From PALSA-612 sp046729255 (GTDB lineage: Bacteria > Actinomycetota > Thermoleophilia > Gaiellales > Gaiellaceae), in NCBI GenBank assembly GCA_046729255.1, contig JBKPGF010000007.1, positions 23,663 through 87,662 on the forward strand: a DNA stretch of 64,000 nucleotides. Direction: 5' to 3'. The notes beneath the pieces were generated by a model. That model did no database searches. It was not told the DNA's origin and saw only the letters and a list, made by a program, of their open reading frames with translations. Positions 17,012-25,630 of the stretch are shown here, piece after piece. The translations under genes and the position numbers were made by a program. Each line of letters starts with the position of its first letter. Within the stretch, counting starts at the first letter, position 1.

Positions 17012-17108
17012 CAGATAGACACGTAGAGTGGACACGCTCGCCCACGAGAACGAGCATGCGCAGGCTCTGGCGCTGGGACCGCGGCGCCTACCACCTCGTG
17101 AGCCAGAG

Positions 17109-17139
17109 TTGACCCTGGCGACGGCCCTGCCACTAGAGT
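17109..17139 (+). promoter_or_regulatory. Candidate sigma-70-type promoter for the HhH-GPD gene
   Basis: TTGACC (17109-17114) and TAGAGT (17134-17139) are separated by 19 bp, and the GTG start at 17168 follows 28 bp later with AGGAGG in between. The elements resemble -35 and -10 boxes, with a spacer slightly longer than ideal. Confidence 0.4.
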
Positions 17140-17167
17140 GGCAGGTGCTCAACGAGAGGAGGCTGCC

Positions 17168-17737
17168 GTGGTTGTGACGACCCGACCCGACGCGCTGCAC
17201 TTCACCGGCGACGACGAGGCGGATCGCCTTCTTGCCGAGGAGCCGCTCGCGCTCCTGATCGGATTCGCGCTCGACCAGCAGGTGCCGGTGCCCGTGGCGT
17301 TCTCCGGGCCGCTGAAGATGAAAGAGCGGCTGGGAACGCTCGATGCGGAGGCGATCGCCGGTCTCGATCCGGCGGAGCTCGAGGCGGCATTCCGCCAGAA
17401 GCCGGCGATTCATCGCTTCCCCGGCGCGATGGCGGGGCGGGTGCAGGAGCTCTGCCGCGCCGTCGTCTCCGACTACGGCGGCGACGCAGCGCGAGTGTGG
17501 ACGGAGGCGAAGGACGCCGACGACCTTCGGAAGCGGATCGGCGACCTGCCGGGTTTCGGGCCGATGAAGATCACCGCCCTCGGCTCGGTGCTCGCCAAGC
17601 GCTTCCACGTGCCGCAGGCGCAGGGGCTCGTCCCCGGCCATCCCACGCTCGGCGACGTGGACTCCCCCGAGGCGCTCGAGCGCTTCCAGGCAGCGAAGCG
17701 CGCCTACAAGGCGTCGCTTCGAGCCGCCAAGGCCTAG
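17168..17737 (+). CDS. HhH-GPD family protein (TIGR03252-like)
   Basis: 189 aa from GTG 17168, which has AGGAGG five bases upstream. The sequence DALHFTGDDEADRLLAEEPL, then LLIGFALDQQVPV, and DLPGFGPMKITALGSVLAKR corresponds to the uncharacterised HhH-GPD family found in actinobacteria. The last part is a helix-hairpin-helix with the Gly-rich LPGFG turn used by base-excision glycosylases to grip DNA. The catalytic lysine of Nth/Ogg1-type lyases is not evident, so glycosylase activity is unproven. It is divergent from lhr across a 199-bp region containing the LexA-like box, which puts it in the same repair neighbourhood. Confidence 0.82.
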   Translation: MVVTTRPDALHFTGDDEADRLLAEEPLALLIGFALDQQVPVPVAFSGPLKMKERLGTLDAEAIAGLDPAELEAAFRQKPAIHRFPGAMAGRVQELCRAVVSDYGGDAARVWTEAKDADDLRKRIGDLPGFGPMKITALGSVLAKRFHVPQAQGLVPGHPTLGDVDSPEALERFQAAKRAYKASLRAAKA

Positions 17738-17800
17738 TCCGGGGGTTGCACGGGCCGGGGCAGTCGTGGATGATCGCGCTACGCGGAAGGAGGTAGGGGA

Positions 17801-18082
17801 GTGCCATACACATGGTTGAGCTTCTCGACTGCAACGAGCCCGAATATCGAGGGAAAGTCACCTCAGGACATTCGGGACTTCATCGACCAGGTCAGCGGTG
17901 GCAAGGCCTTGTACGTGTTCTTCGACGTGGGCAAGGCCACGGGTTACGTCCTCTTCAAAGACCTCGGCGACTCGAGAGAGACGAAGCGCGTCAGCAGCGA
18001 GCTGGGCGGCACGGGGGCGACAAAGATGCTCGATGCCGACCAGGCTCAGGATGTCCTAGGGGGAGGCGCGGCGAGCGCATAG
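17801..18082 (+). CDS. Small hypothetical protein, GYD-like fold possible
   Basis: 93 aa from GTG 17801, preceded by AAGGAGG seven bases upstream, so translation is well supported. The sequence alternates beta strands and helices: MPYTWLSFSTA, a helix DIRDFIDQVSGG, then KALYVFFDVGKATGYVLFKD. The order is reminiscent of GYD/dimeric alpha-beta barrel proteins, but the similarity is too weak to name. It ends in a Gly/Ala tail and overlaps the 3' end of convergent cyclase gene 2 by 37 nt. It follows the HhH-GPD gene by 63 bp in the same direction. Confidence 0.65.
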   Translation: MPYTWLSFSTATSPNIEGKSPQDIRDFIDQVSGGKALYVFFDVGKATGYVLFKDLGDSRETKRVSSELGGTGATKMLDADQAQDVLGGGAASA

Positions 18083-21000
18083 CCCACGGCGCCCACTCGC
18101 CGGACGAAGTCGTCCCCGCGGCCGTCGTCTGAGCGAAGCCGCGCGAATGCCTCGTCGGGGAGGCTGCCCATCGCCGCGTAGCGGTCGGCAGCATCGGCGG
18201 CGTCGCCCGAGGCGAAAGCACACGCAGCCTCGAGCCACGGCGTAGGCCTGGCGACGCGGCGGGCGACGTCGACGAGCTCGTTTCCACGGCCGAGCCCGGA
18301 GAGCGCGAACGTGAGGTCGGCAGTCCAGAAGCCCGCCGTCTCGACGGTGCTCTTTCCCCACGACTCGAGCAGCTCGCGTGTCAGCTCCCGAGCCGCGGAC
18401 TCGTCTCCGGCCGCGCCGTTCGTCCGTGCGGCGAGCGCGAGCGCCGGGTAGAGCGTCTGCGGGTAACCGACCTCGCGCCCGAGCGCGACGTACCGCTCGG
18501 CGTCATCGAGAGCGCCTTCGAGATCACCACGTCCGAGGCGGATCCAGCCGCGTACCTGCCGCGCTCCGAGCTCCGTGTAGTAGTCCGTGTAGTAGTCCGC
18601 TGGACCTTCGACCGCTGCGAGCAGCACCTCGACGTCGGCGGCCGCGTCGTCCCACCGTCCGGTCCAGTAGCACTCGAACAGCCGCTCGATCTCGAACCAG
18701 CGGATACCGGTGGCGTCGCCCAGCCTCTCGGCGATACGCCGTCCCTCTGCGTGCACGGCGAACGCCCGATCGAGGTTGCCCAGGTGGTTGAGGATCGTGC
18801 CGAAGTTCAGGTACCCGCGCACGCTCTCGACGGAGCCGATGGCCGCCGAGATCTCGACGCTGCGTTCGAGGTCGGCGACACCGCCGGCGTCGCCGAGCGT
18901 CACACGCGCCACGCCGATGTTGTTGAGGGCATGCGCGCGAATCTCGTCCAGCTCGAGCTGCTCGGCCATCGCGAGCGCATCCTTGCCGAGCCGGATGGCC
19001 TCGTCGGACTGCGCCTCTGCAGCTCGGAAGCGCGAGAGGCTGCTGAGCACGAGCGCCTTCTGCCGCGACGGCGAATCGTCTTCGAGCAGGGCAGCGGCGG
19101 CCTCCAGCCGGGCGAAGGCGCCGTCGACATCGCCCTGGCGAAAGCGCAGCTCGGCGAGCATCACGTCGGCCGATGCCGCCCGCCTCACGTCGCCCGCTGC
19201 GAGCAGGAGCTCGTGTGCCTGCTCGAGGTCGTCGGCGCCGCCGGCCTCCGCGCGGAAACGGGCCCTCCCCAGCCTCAGCCGCAGCACCGCCTCGCCTGGA
19301 TCGCCGGGCGGCATGAGCTCGAGCGCGTCCGCGTAGAACTTCTCGGCCGAACCGAACGCGGAGAGCTGGGCCGCATGATCGCCGGCAGTCTGGAGCGCGG
19401 CCCACGCATAACGAGCCAGCTCGTCGGAAGGCTGTCCCGACAGCTGCGCGTAGTCGAGCGCGCTCGTGTAGTGGTGCGCGGTCATCTCCGCGAGGCTCGA
19501 CGCGCGATCCGGAGCGAGCGCAGCGATCCAGTCGCCGGCGATCCGGTGCTTCTCGGTGCGCCGCGAGCGCGGGATCTGCCCGTATGCGATGTCGCGGATG
19601 AGGACGTGCGAGAAGGCGTATTGGGGCTCGTCCGCCACCGCCGAATGAGGTTGCGCGCTGACAAAGCCCTTGCGCTCCAGCTCGGCGACCCGCTCCTCGA
19701 CCACCTCGCGCGGCAGGCCCGCCAGCTGCTCGAGCGGGCTGACCCAGAACTCCTTGCCGACAACGGCTGCGTCCTGGAGCACGGCCTTCGCCTCACGGCC
19801 GAGCACGTCGAGCCTCGCCGCGATGAGAGCGTGGACCGACTCGGGAAGCGGCAGCTCGCCTTCCGGTGCGCCCTCGACGAGCATCCGCGCGTACTCCTCG
19901 GCATAGAGGGGATTGCCGCCTGTTTGCGAGAGCAGCCGCGGCCAGACATCTCCGGTCACCGGCATGTCCGTCAGCAATGCCCCGAGCAGCTGGATCGTCG
20001 CCTCCGCCGACAGCGGTTCCACACGCTGGACGCCGGGCCAGCTCGGGCGCCGTTCGAGGAACTCGGGCCGCGCAGTGCAGAGCAACGCGACGGGCGCGTC
20101 GCTGCCCCACTCGACGATGTGCTCGAGCAGGTCGAGCAGCCCATCGTCAGCCCACTGCAGATCCTCCACGGCGAGCACGAAGAGCCCGTAGAGGCCGGCA
20201 ACCCCCTCCACAAAACGCCGCCACGCCGCAAACGACTCGCGGCGGTCGTCGGACTCGCCTTCCAGGCCGACGAGCGGTCCGAGGTGACGCTCGACCCAGC
20301 TCGCCTCCTTCGCGTCGCGAACGACGGACTGCACCGTCGCCTGCAGGCGCTCGGCGGCGACTTCTGCTCCGTCGGTTTCGAGGATGCCGGACTGCGCCTT
20401 GACGATCTCGGCAAATGCCCAGAACGTGAGCCCCGCGCCGTACGGGAGGCACCGGCCCCGCCTCCAGACGAGCGGGCCCCCCGCGCTCGTCAAGGAGCGC
20501 TGAAGCTCGTTCAGCAGCCGGGACTTGCCGACGCCGGGATCCCCGACGAGCGTCACCGACTGGAGCGCCCCGCTCGACCGTGCGCTCTCGATCCTCGTCC
20601 GCAGGTACTCCATCTCGCGCACGCGCCCGAAGAGCGGCGACTCGACGTGGGTGCGAAGCTCGCGCTCCGACGCCGGCACGAGCGACAACGCTTCCCATGC
20701 GTCGACGGGCTCGCTCTTCCCTTTCGCGACGACGGGGGCGAGCGCTGCGTACTCCACCGCGTGGGCCGTCGCGCGCCGGGTCGCCGCGCCGACGAGAATC
20801 GCCCCAGGCCGAGCAAGCTGCTGGAGCCGCGCTGCCGTGTTGACGACGTCGCCGGCTACCGCATTCTCGCCTCGCGCCGGATCGGCGGCGAGGTCGAGGA
20901 GCACCTCGCCGGTCGTGATGCCCACGCGTACTCCCAAGTCGATGCCGCGGTCGGGGTCGCTCATCTCCTCGACGACCCGACGCGCCGCGAACGCTGCGCG

Positions 21001-21327
21001 CAACGCCCGCTCCGCGTCGTCTTCGTGCGCGAGCGGGGCGCCAAAGACTCCGAGGATCGCGTCGCCTATGAACTTCTCCACCGTACCGCCGTATCGCTCC
21101 AGCTCGGCGCGAACGCTTCCGTAGTACGGCGTGAGCAGGCGGCTGACGTCTTCGGGGTCGAGCCGCTCGACCATGCCTGTGTACCCGACAAGGTCGACGA
21201 AGAGCACCGTGACGACCCTGCGCTCCGTCGCCGTGCCAGCTGGCGAGCCAGCGAGGCGTAGACCGCAGGACGAGCAGAACCGGCTCTGTGACGGGTTCTC
21301 CTCACCGCACCGGGGGCATATAGACAT
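18046..21327 (-). CDS. Zinc-ribbon class III adenylate cyclase with AAA ATPase and TPR tail (paralogue 2)
   Basis: 1093 aa, ATG 21327. The architecture equals that of the gene at 7203-10514. It has a zinc ribbon C4/C7/C18/C21, then a class III cyclase with D45 (VLFVDLVGYT), D89 (EKFIGDAILGVFG), K85 and N163 in GDVVNTAARL. A STAND-type ATPase follows with Walker A GDPGVGKSRLL and Walker B LAVEDLQWADDG, and then a long TPR region. All catalytic residues for ATP-to-cAMP conversion appear present. The two paralogues face each other, 7.5 kb apart, around the lhr-nei island. Their best-conserved blocks are the cyclase domain and motifs such as NPLYAEEYARM and ALIRDVAYGQIPR or its variants. The input signal is unknown. 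Confidence 0.88.
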   Translation of the reverse strand: MSICPRCGEENPSQSRFCSSCGLRLAGSPAGTATERRVVTVLFVDLVGYTGMVERLDPEDVSRLLTPYYGSVRAELERYGGTVEKFIGDAILGVFGAPLAHEDDAERALRAAFAARRVVEEMSDPDRGIDLGVRVGITTGEVLLDLAADPARGENAVAGDVVNTAARLQQLARPGAILVGAATRRATAHAVEYAALAPVVAKGKSEPVDAWEALSLVPASERELRTHVESPLFGRVREMEYLRTRIESARSSGALQSVTLVGDPGVGKSRLLNELQRSLTSAGGPLVWRRGRCLPYGAGLTFWAFAEIVKAQSGILETDGAEVAAERLQATVQSVVRDAKEASWVERHLGPLVGLEGESDDRRESFAAWRRFVEGVAGLYGLFVLAVEDLQWADDGLLDLLEHIVEWGSDAPVALLCTARPEFLERRPSWPGVQRVEPLSAEATIQLLGALLTDMPVTGDVWPRLLSQTGGNPLYAEEYARMLVEGAPEGELPLPESVHALIAARLDVLGREAKAVLQDAAVVGKEFWVSPLEQLAGLPREVVEERVAELERKGFVSAQPHSAVADEPQYAFSHVLIRDIAYGQIPRSRRTEKHRIAGDWIAALAPDRASSLAEMTAHHYTSALDYAQLSGQPSDELARYAWAALQTAGDHAAQLSAFGSAEKFYADALELMPPGDPGEAVLRLRLGRARFRAEAGGADDLEQAHELLLAAGDVRRAASADVMLAELRFRQGDVDGAFARLEAAAALLEDDSPSRQKALVLSSLSRFRAAEAQSDEAIRLGKDALAMAEQLELDEIRAHALNNIGVARVTLGDAGGVADLERSVEISAAIGSVESVRGYLNFGTILNHLGNLDRAFAVHAEGRRIAERLGDATGIRWFEIERLFECYWTGRWDDAAADVEVLLAAVEGPADYYTDYYTELGARQVRGWIRLGRGDLEGALDDAERYVALGREVGYPQTLYPALALAARTNGAAGDESAARELTRELLESWGKSTVETAGFWTADLTFALSGLGRGNELVDVARRVARPTPWLEAACAFASGDAADAADRYAAMGSLPDEAFARLRSDDGRGDDFVRRVGAVGYALAAPPPRTS

Positions 21328-21385
21328 GGCTGTGCAAGGTATGGCATGGGCCAGGGCGATACGCAATACTCGAGCCCGCGCGTCG

Positions 21386-22174
21386 CTAGTCGGTCAGTCG
21401 CGCCGTGTGGACGTGGGTCTCCCAGACTCGCCGGTGCTCGCCCCTGTCGAGCCGCGACATCACGCCTTCGAGCAAGGGTGTGCGCTCGTCGTCCGGCAGG
21501 TCGCCGATCCAGCCCATGGAGGCGAGGAACGCGACGAGCCCATCGCGGTCGAGCGTCTGGACGTGCGACACGCTCGTCTCCTCGAACTCTCCGAACGGTG
21601 ACCCTTCGAACGGGAGGCGCCACTCCCCGGACTCGTATCGAACGGTGTTCAGATCGAGGGGATCGTAACCGACGTCCGCGCGCGACGGGCAGCCGCGATC
21701 GTCGAGAAACTGCTCGACGGCCGCGATCGACGGCTCCCAGGGACCGGCCGGGAGATTCCACATGAGGACCAGCATTCCGTCGGGTCGCAGGACGCGTGCG
21801 ATCTCGACAACGGCGAGCCGGCCCTCGAACCGGTGGAAGGCCTCGGCCGCGAAGACGCCGTCGACCGACGCATCCACGAGTGGAATCCCCTCTGCGGCGC
21901 CGTCGAGCGCCTCCGCGTCGGGGCAGTTGGCAGCCAGGAGGCGGCGCATCGCCTGCTCTGGCTCGAGGGCGATGACGCGCTCGAAGCTCGCCACGAGCAG
22001 GCGCGTGAGCTTCCCGGTACCCGCTCCGAGCTCGAGGACGGTGTCGCTCGATCGCAGTCCTGCGACGGCGACGGCCTCGGAAGGCCAGCCTGGCCGGCCG
22101 CGCTCGTAGTCCTCGGGCCACCTCTCGAGGCTGCCGATGGGCAGCGCCCAGCCGCTAGGAGGGTTTGGCGGCAC
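21386..22174 (-). CDS. Class I SAM-dependent methyltransferase
   Basis: About 262 aa. VLELGAGTGKLTRLL is SAM-binding motif I, VIALEPEQAMRRLL the acidic motif II, and GVFAAEAFHRFEG with LRPDGMLVLMWNLP the later motifs of type 11 methyltransferases. The N-terminal YERGRPGWP is characteristic of a family of small-molecule or unknown-substrate methyltransferases. The start is uncertain: GTG 22174 and TTG 22213 both lie inside repeat copy B, so the first ~8-20 residues would be encoded by the repeat. It is on the same strand as the upstream acyl-CoA dehydrogenase and ends 58 bp before the cyclase 2 start. Confidence 0.75.
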   Translation of the reverse strand: MPPNPPSGWALPIGSLERWPEDYERGRPGWPSEAVAVAGLRSSDTVLELGAGTGKLTRLLVASFERVIALEPEQAMRRLLAANCPDAEALDGAAEGIPLVDASVDGVFAAEAFHRFEGRLAVVEIARVLRPDGMLVLMWNLPAGPWEPSIAAVEQFLDDRGCPSRADVGYDPLDLNTVRYESGEWRLPFEGSPFGEFEETSVSHVQTLDRDGLVAFLASMGWIGDLPDDERTPLLEGVMSRLDRGEHRRVWETHVHTARLTD

Positions 22175-22333
22175 GTCACTCGTCGTCGGGACGCGATGGT
22201 CGTTCCGAGGCAAGGACGCAGGGAGCCCGCGTACCCGCAGCAGGCGGAGCGTACGTGGGCGACCGAGGACACCGCCTCGGGGCGATCCAGCGCGTCATGG
22301 AGGACACAGTCGACGTGTCGTCAGACCCTCCTA
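22155..22333 (-). repeat. Dispersed hairpin repeat, copy B
   Basis: On the plus strand this copy begins CTAGGAGGGTTTGGCGG and ends CAGACCCTCCTA, giving imperfect terminal inverted repeats. The centre has GCCCGCGTAC and GTACGTGGGC around a loop holding CCGCAGCAGGCGGAGC, the reverse of the loop in copies A, C and D. The right end supplies the TAG stop of the acyl-CoA dehydrogenase (22331-22333), and the left end contains the start region of the methyltransferase. Confidence 0.85.
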
Positions 22334-23512
22334 CGAAACACCAGCGAGGAGGAACGCTCGCGACTCGCGCGCCATCTCGCGGGCGATCACGAGTCGCTGG
22401 ATCTCCTGCGTCCCCTCGTAGATCTGCGTGATCTTCGCGTCGCGCATGAAGCGCTCGACCGGGTACTCCTTGATGTAGCCGTAGCCGCCGAGGATCTGCA
22501 CGGCCTCGGTCGTCACCGCCATAGCGACGTCGCCGCACTTGAGCTTCGCCATCGCAGACGCCTTCGTCAGCTCGGGGCCTTCGACTCCGGCGTCGGCCAT
22601 CTGCCCGAAGCGGTAGAGCAGCCCGCGCGCGGCCTCGCACTCCGTCTCCATGTCGGCGAGCTTCGCCTGGATCAGCTGGTGCTCAGCGATCGGTTTGCCC
22701 ATCGTCTCGCGCGACTTCGCGTACTCGAGCGCGTAGTCGGTCGCGCCCTGCGCGATGCCGAGCGCCTGCGCGGCCACTCCCGGTCGCGACCGGTCGAGGA
22801 TGCGCATCGCGAGTCGGAAGCCTTCGCCCTCCCCACCGAGAATGTTCCCGGCGGGGATGCGGCAGCCGTCGAAGGCGAGCTCGCCGGTCGTCGAGCCCGA
22901 GATTCCCATCTTCGGCTCGAGCCGCGTGACCTCGAATCCCGGCGCGTCGGCTTCCACGAGGAAGGCGGAGATGCCACTGTGACCTGCCTCAGGATCGGTC
23001 TTCGCGAAGACGGTATAGAGCCCGGCGACGCCAGCGTTCGTGATGAAGCGCTTCGAGCCGTCGAGGACGTACTTGCCGTCGTCGAGCCGAGCCGTCGTCC
23101 GCATCGCGGCCGAGTCGGATCCGGAACCGGCCTCGGTGAGCGCGTACGCGCACAGGATCTCTCCGGAAGCGAGACGAGGGAGCCACTGCTCCTGCTGCTC
23201 CCGCGTCCCCTCGAGCTTGAGCCCGAGCGATCCGAGCTCCTGGACGGCGACGATGAGGCCGCTCGTCGCGCAGACCTTCGACAGCTCCTCGACGGCTACG
23301 AGCGCGAGCAGCGTCCCCGTCCCGGTTCCGCCCCACTCCTCGTCGAACAACAGGCCGAAGAGGTGGTGCTCTCGGAAGAGCTCGACCACATCCCACGGAA
23401 ACTCGTGCGACTCGTCGATCTCGGCTGCGCGCGGCGCGACACGCTCGCGGGCGAGCGTCCGGACGAGCTCACGCAGCTCCTGTTGCTCGTCCTTCAGGAC
23501 GTCGTAGGGCAC
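22331..23512 (-). CDS. Acyl-CoA dehydrogenase
   Basis: 393 aa from GTG 23512. This FAD-dependent family makes the first oxidation in fatty-acid or amino-acid-derived acyl-CoA breakdown and passes electrons to ETF. YALTEAGSGSDSAAMRTTA is the signature 1 region contacting FAD and substrate, TNAGVAGLYTVFAKTD follows, and the C-terminal ILGGYGYIKEYPVERFMRDA with QIYEGTQEIQRLVIAREM is signature 2. The Glu of YEGT is the usual catalytic base in short/medium-chain enzymes. Length is typical. Substrate is not deducible. The stop codon lies in repeat copy B, and copy C lies just upstream of the start. Confidence 0.88.
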   Translation of the reverse strand: MPYDVLKDEQQELRELVRTLARERVAPRAAEIDESHEFPWDVVELFREHHLFGLLFDEEWGGTGTGTLLALVAVEELSKVCATSGLIVAVQELGSLGLKLEGTREQQEQWLPRLASGEILCAYALTEAGSGSDSAAMRTTARLDDGKYVLDGSKRFITNAGVAGLYTVFAKTDPEAGHSGISAFLVEADAPGFEVTRLEPKMGISGSTTGELAFDGCRIPAGNILGGEGEGFRLAMRILDRSRPGVAAQALGIAQGATDYALEYAKSRETMGKPIAEHQLIQAKLADMETECEAARGLLYRFGQMADAGVEGPELTKASAMAKLKCGDVAMAVTTEAVQILGGYGYIKEYPVERFMRDAKITQIYEGTQEIQRLVIAREMARESRAFLLAGVS

Positions 23513-23540
23513 GCGGAGCAGTCTACGCCGCGGGTAGTTA

Positions 23541-23698
23541 GCCACCCGGCGGGACAAAGCCTTGAGCCGCCGGAGAAGTCCTGGAGCGGCGCGAGGCGGC
23601 GTCCTCGATCGCGCACGTACGCTTCGGTGCTGCGGTACGCGCGCTCTCTGCGTCCTTGCCTCGCGCCGCCCAGCCCATTCCGGCGACGAAGCTCACCC
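23541..23698 (+). repeat. Dispersed hairpin repeat, copy C
   Basis: This is a diverged member of the family: GAGCCGCCGGAGAAGTCCTG, GCGTCCTCGATCGCGCACGT, CTGCGTCCTTGCCTCGCGCC and CCGGCGACGAAGC align with copies A and E. The central arms GCGCACGTAC and GTACGCGCGC are perfect complements around a 14-nt loop, although both arms changed relative to the other copies. The outer AGGAGGG ends are no longer recognisable. It occupies most of the gap between the acyl-CoA dehydrogenase and the VOC gene. Confidence 0.72.
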
Positions 23699-24064
23699 CG
23701 TGGCTGGCTTGTGGCAGACCGCCTCGACGTTGTTGCCGTCGGGATCATGGACGAACGCGCCGTAGTAGTGCTCGTGATACTCGGAGCGGAGCCCGGGCGG
23801 GCCGTTGTCCGTCCCACCGGCCGCCAGTGCCGCCTCGTAGAACGCGTCGACCGTCTCCCGGTCGGGGCTCGCGAACGCGACGTGCGTGCCGGTGCCGAGC
23901 GGCTCCCGCTGGGCGATCCAGAACCGCGGCTCGCGCTCCGGCCCATAGCCGGCCGCGCCCTCGAACTCCATGACGATCCCGTAGCCGAGGGTTGCGAGCG
24001 TCGCGTCGTAGAAGCGCTTGCTCGTTGCGTAGTCCTTCACGTTGACGCCGACGTGGTCGAACAT
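23693..24064 (-). CDS. VOC-superfamily (glyoxalase-like) protein
   Basis: 123 aa from ATG 24064, with GGAGG seven bases upstream. One complete vicinal-oxygen-chelate pair of beta-alpha-beta-beta-beta modules is visible: FDHVGVNVKDYATSKRFYDA at the start and HYYGAFVHDPDGNNVEAVCH near the end. The H and E positions (H4, E115-region) match the metal ligands of glyoxalase/bleomycin-resistance folds. Members act as glyoxalases, dioxygenases or binding proteins; the activity here is unknown. It is divergent from the amidohydrolase, with only 30 bp between starts. Confidence 0.82.
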   Translation of the reverse strand: MFDHVGVNVKDYATSKRFYDATLATLGYGIVMEFEGAAGYGPEREPRFWIAQREPLGTGTHVAFASPDRETVDAFYEAALAAGGTDNGPPGLRSEYHEHYYGAFVHDPDGNNVEAVCHKPATG

Positions 24065-24094
24065 GGTCCCGCCTCCTCTCGATACTGTCGCCCA

Positions 24095-25630
24095 ATGATC
24101 CTCGAGAACGGCGTCATCCGCACGATGGATGCAAGCGTGCCGGTGCAGCGTGCGCTCGCCATCGCCGGTGAGCGCGTCGCAGGCGGGATCGGCACGCACG
24201 AGACGGCGCTTGCCAGCCCTGATGTCGTCGACCTCGGCAGCCGGTGCGTGCTGCCGGGGTTCACGGACTCCCACGTCCACTTCCCGAGCTGGTCGCTCGC
24301 GCTGCACCAGGTACGACTCGAGGGCACCACCTCGCTCGAGGAGGCAGTCGAACGCGTGCGTCCCGCCGTCGCAGGAGTCCGCGAAGGAGGAGTCCTGCGC
24401 GGCTTCGGCTGGCGCGATGCCGAATGGCCGTCCACGCCGACGAGGGAGGCGCTCGACGCCGTCACGGGCAGCGTGCCGACCGCCCTCTTCGCCCACGACT
24501 ACCACTCTCTCTGGCTCAACTCCGCGACGCTGGCGCTCGCCGACGGGCAGCTCGACGTGGAGGGCGGCGTCGTCGAGCGGGACGAGAACGGTGAGCCGAC
24601 GGGCATCCTGCGCGAGGAGGCCGCGTGGCAGTTCCGCGCGCAGTACCTCACCGCCCCGGACGACGAGTACGTCGACGCGATGCGCGAAGGGCTGCGCGTC
24701 GCGGCCTCACGAGGGGTGACGGCCGTGCACGACAAGGATGGCTGGCTCGGCGCACCGCGCTTCTGGAAGCGGCTGCACGAGCAGGACGGGCTCACCCTCC
24801 GCGTGTGGCAGTCGCTCCCCCACGAGCACCTTGACCGGGTCGTCGAGGCAGGCGTGCCGCATGGCCTCGGCGACGCGCTGTTCCGGATCGGCTACCTGAA
24901 AGCATTCATGGACGGGACGCTCGGCTCCCAGACGGCGCGCATGCTGGACGGCTCCGGCGTGGAGATCACGAGCAGCGCGGAGCTCGCGGACATCGTCCGG
25001 CGGGCGGCGGCGGCGGGCTGGCCGGTCGCCGTACACGCCATCGGAGACCTCGCCAACCGCGAGGCGCTGGACGCGTTCGACGAGACGCAGGAGCACTGGC
25101 GCCCGCGCGGGCTGCGGCAGCGCATCGAGCACGCGCAGTGCGTCGACACGTCGGATCTCGGTCGCTTCGCAGACGTCGGTGTAGCGACGTCCGTCCAGTT
25201 CAGCCATGCGCCGTCCGACCGCGATCTCGCCGAGCGCTTCTGGGGCGATCGCCTGAACGGGACGTATGCGTTCCGAACGCTCGTCGAGTCGGGTGCGCTC
25301 GTCGCGAACGGCTCCGACGCGCCAATCGAGGAGCTCGATCCGTGGGCGGGCGTGTGTGCCGGCGTGCTCCGTACGCTCGACGAGCGGCCCGCGTGGCGTC
25401 CCGAGCAGGCGGTCACGCTCGAGCAGGCACTCGCGGCGACAATCGTCGCGCCGGCGTGGCTGTCCGGTGACGAACGGCGGCGCGGGAAGCTCCTGCCCGG
25501 CTACTTCGCCGACCTCGTCGTGCTCGACCGCGACCCTCTCGGCTGTGATCCCGGGGAGCTACCCGAGGTGCGGGTGGTGGCGACCATGGTCGGCGGGCGA
25601 TGGATATACAACCCACCCCCCTGGAACTAG
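24095..25630 (+). CDS. Amidohydrolase family 3 (YtcJ-like)
   Basis: 511 aa, ATG 24095. The short N-terminal beta domain (MILENGVIRTMDASVPVQRA) precedes GFTDSHVHF, the HxH metal motif of the amidohydrolase TIM barrel. Further expected ligands are GTLGSQTA with the preceding KAFMDG lysine, PVAVHAIGD (His), RIEHAQ (His) and NGSDAPIEELDPW (Asp). YtcJ-type enzymes hydrolyse amide or formamide bonds in the cytosol; the substrate is unknown. The frame is open far upstream as an accident of G+C-rich DNA, and the conserved N-terminus sets the start. The last 31 nt overlap the next gene's ATG. Confidence 0.88.
   Translation: MILENGVIRTMDASVPVQRALAIAGERVAGGIGTHETALASPDVVDLGSRCVLPGFTDSHVHFPSWSLALHQVRLEGTTSLEEAVERVRPAVAGVREGGVLRGFGWRDAEWPSTPTREALDAVTGSVPTALFAHDYHSLWLNSATLALADGQLDVEGGVVERDENGEPTGILREEAAWQFRAQYLTAPDDEYVDAMREGLRVAASRGVTAVHDKDGWLGAPRFWKRLHEQDGLTLRVWQSLPHEHLDRVVEAGVPHGLGDALFRIGYLKAFMDGTLGSQTARMLDGSGVEITSSAELADIVRRAAAAGWPVAVHAIGDLANREALDAFDETQEHWRPRGLRQRIEHAQCVDTSDLGRFADVGVATSVQFSHAPSDRDLAERFWGDRLNGTYAFRTLVESGALVANGSDAPIEELDPWAGVCAGVLRTLDERPAWRPEQAVTLEQALAATIVAPAWLSGDERRRGKLLPGYFADLVVLDRDPLGCDPGELPEVRVVATMVGGRWIYNPPPWN

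Noticed and set aside
18751..21261. 836-codon plus-strand open frame
   Set aside because: Antisense shadow of cyclase gene 2, whose codon positions explain the lack of stops in G+C-rich DNA.
21833..24094. Long open frame upstream of the amidohydrolase that would give a 1265-aa protein
   Set aside because: The upstream part is antisense to the methyltransferase, acyl-CoA dehydrogenase and VOC genes; similarity begins at ATG 24095.
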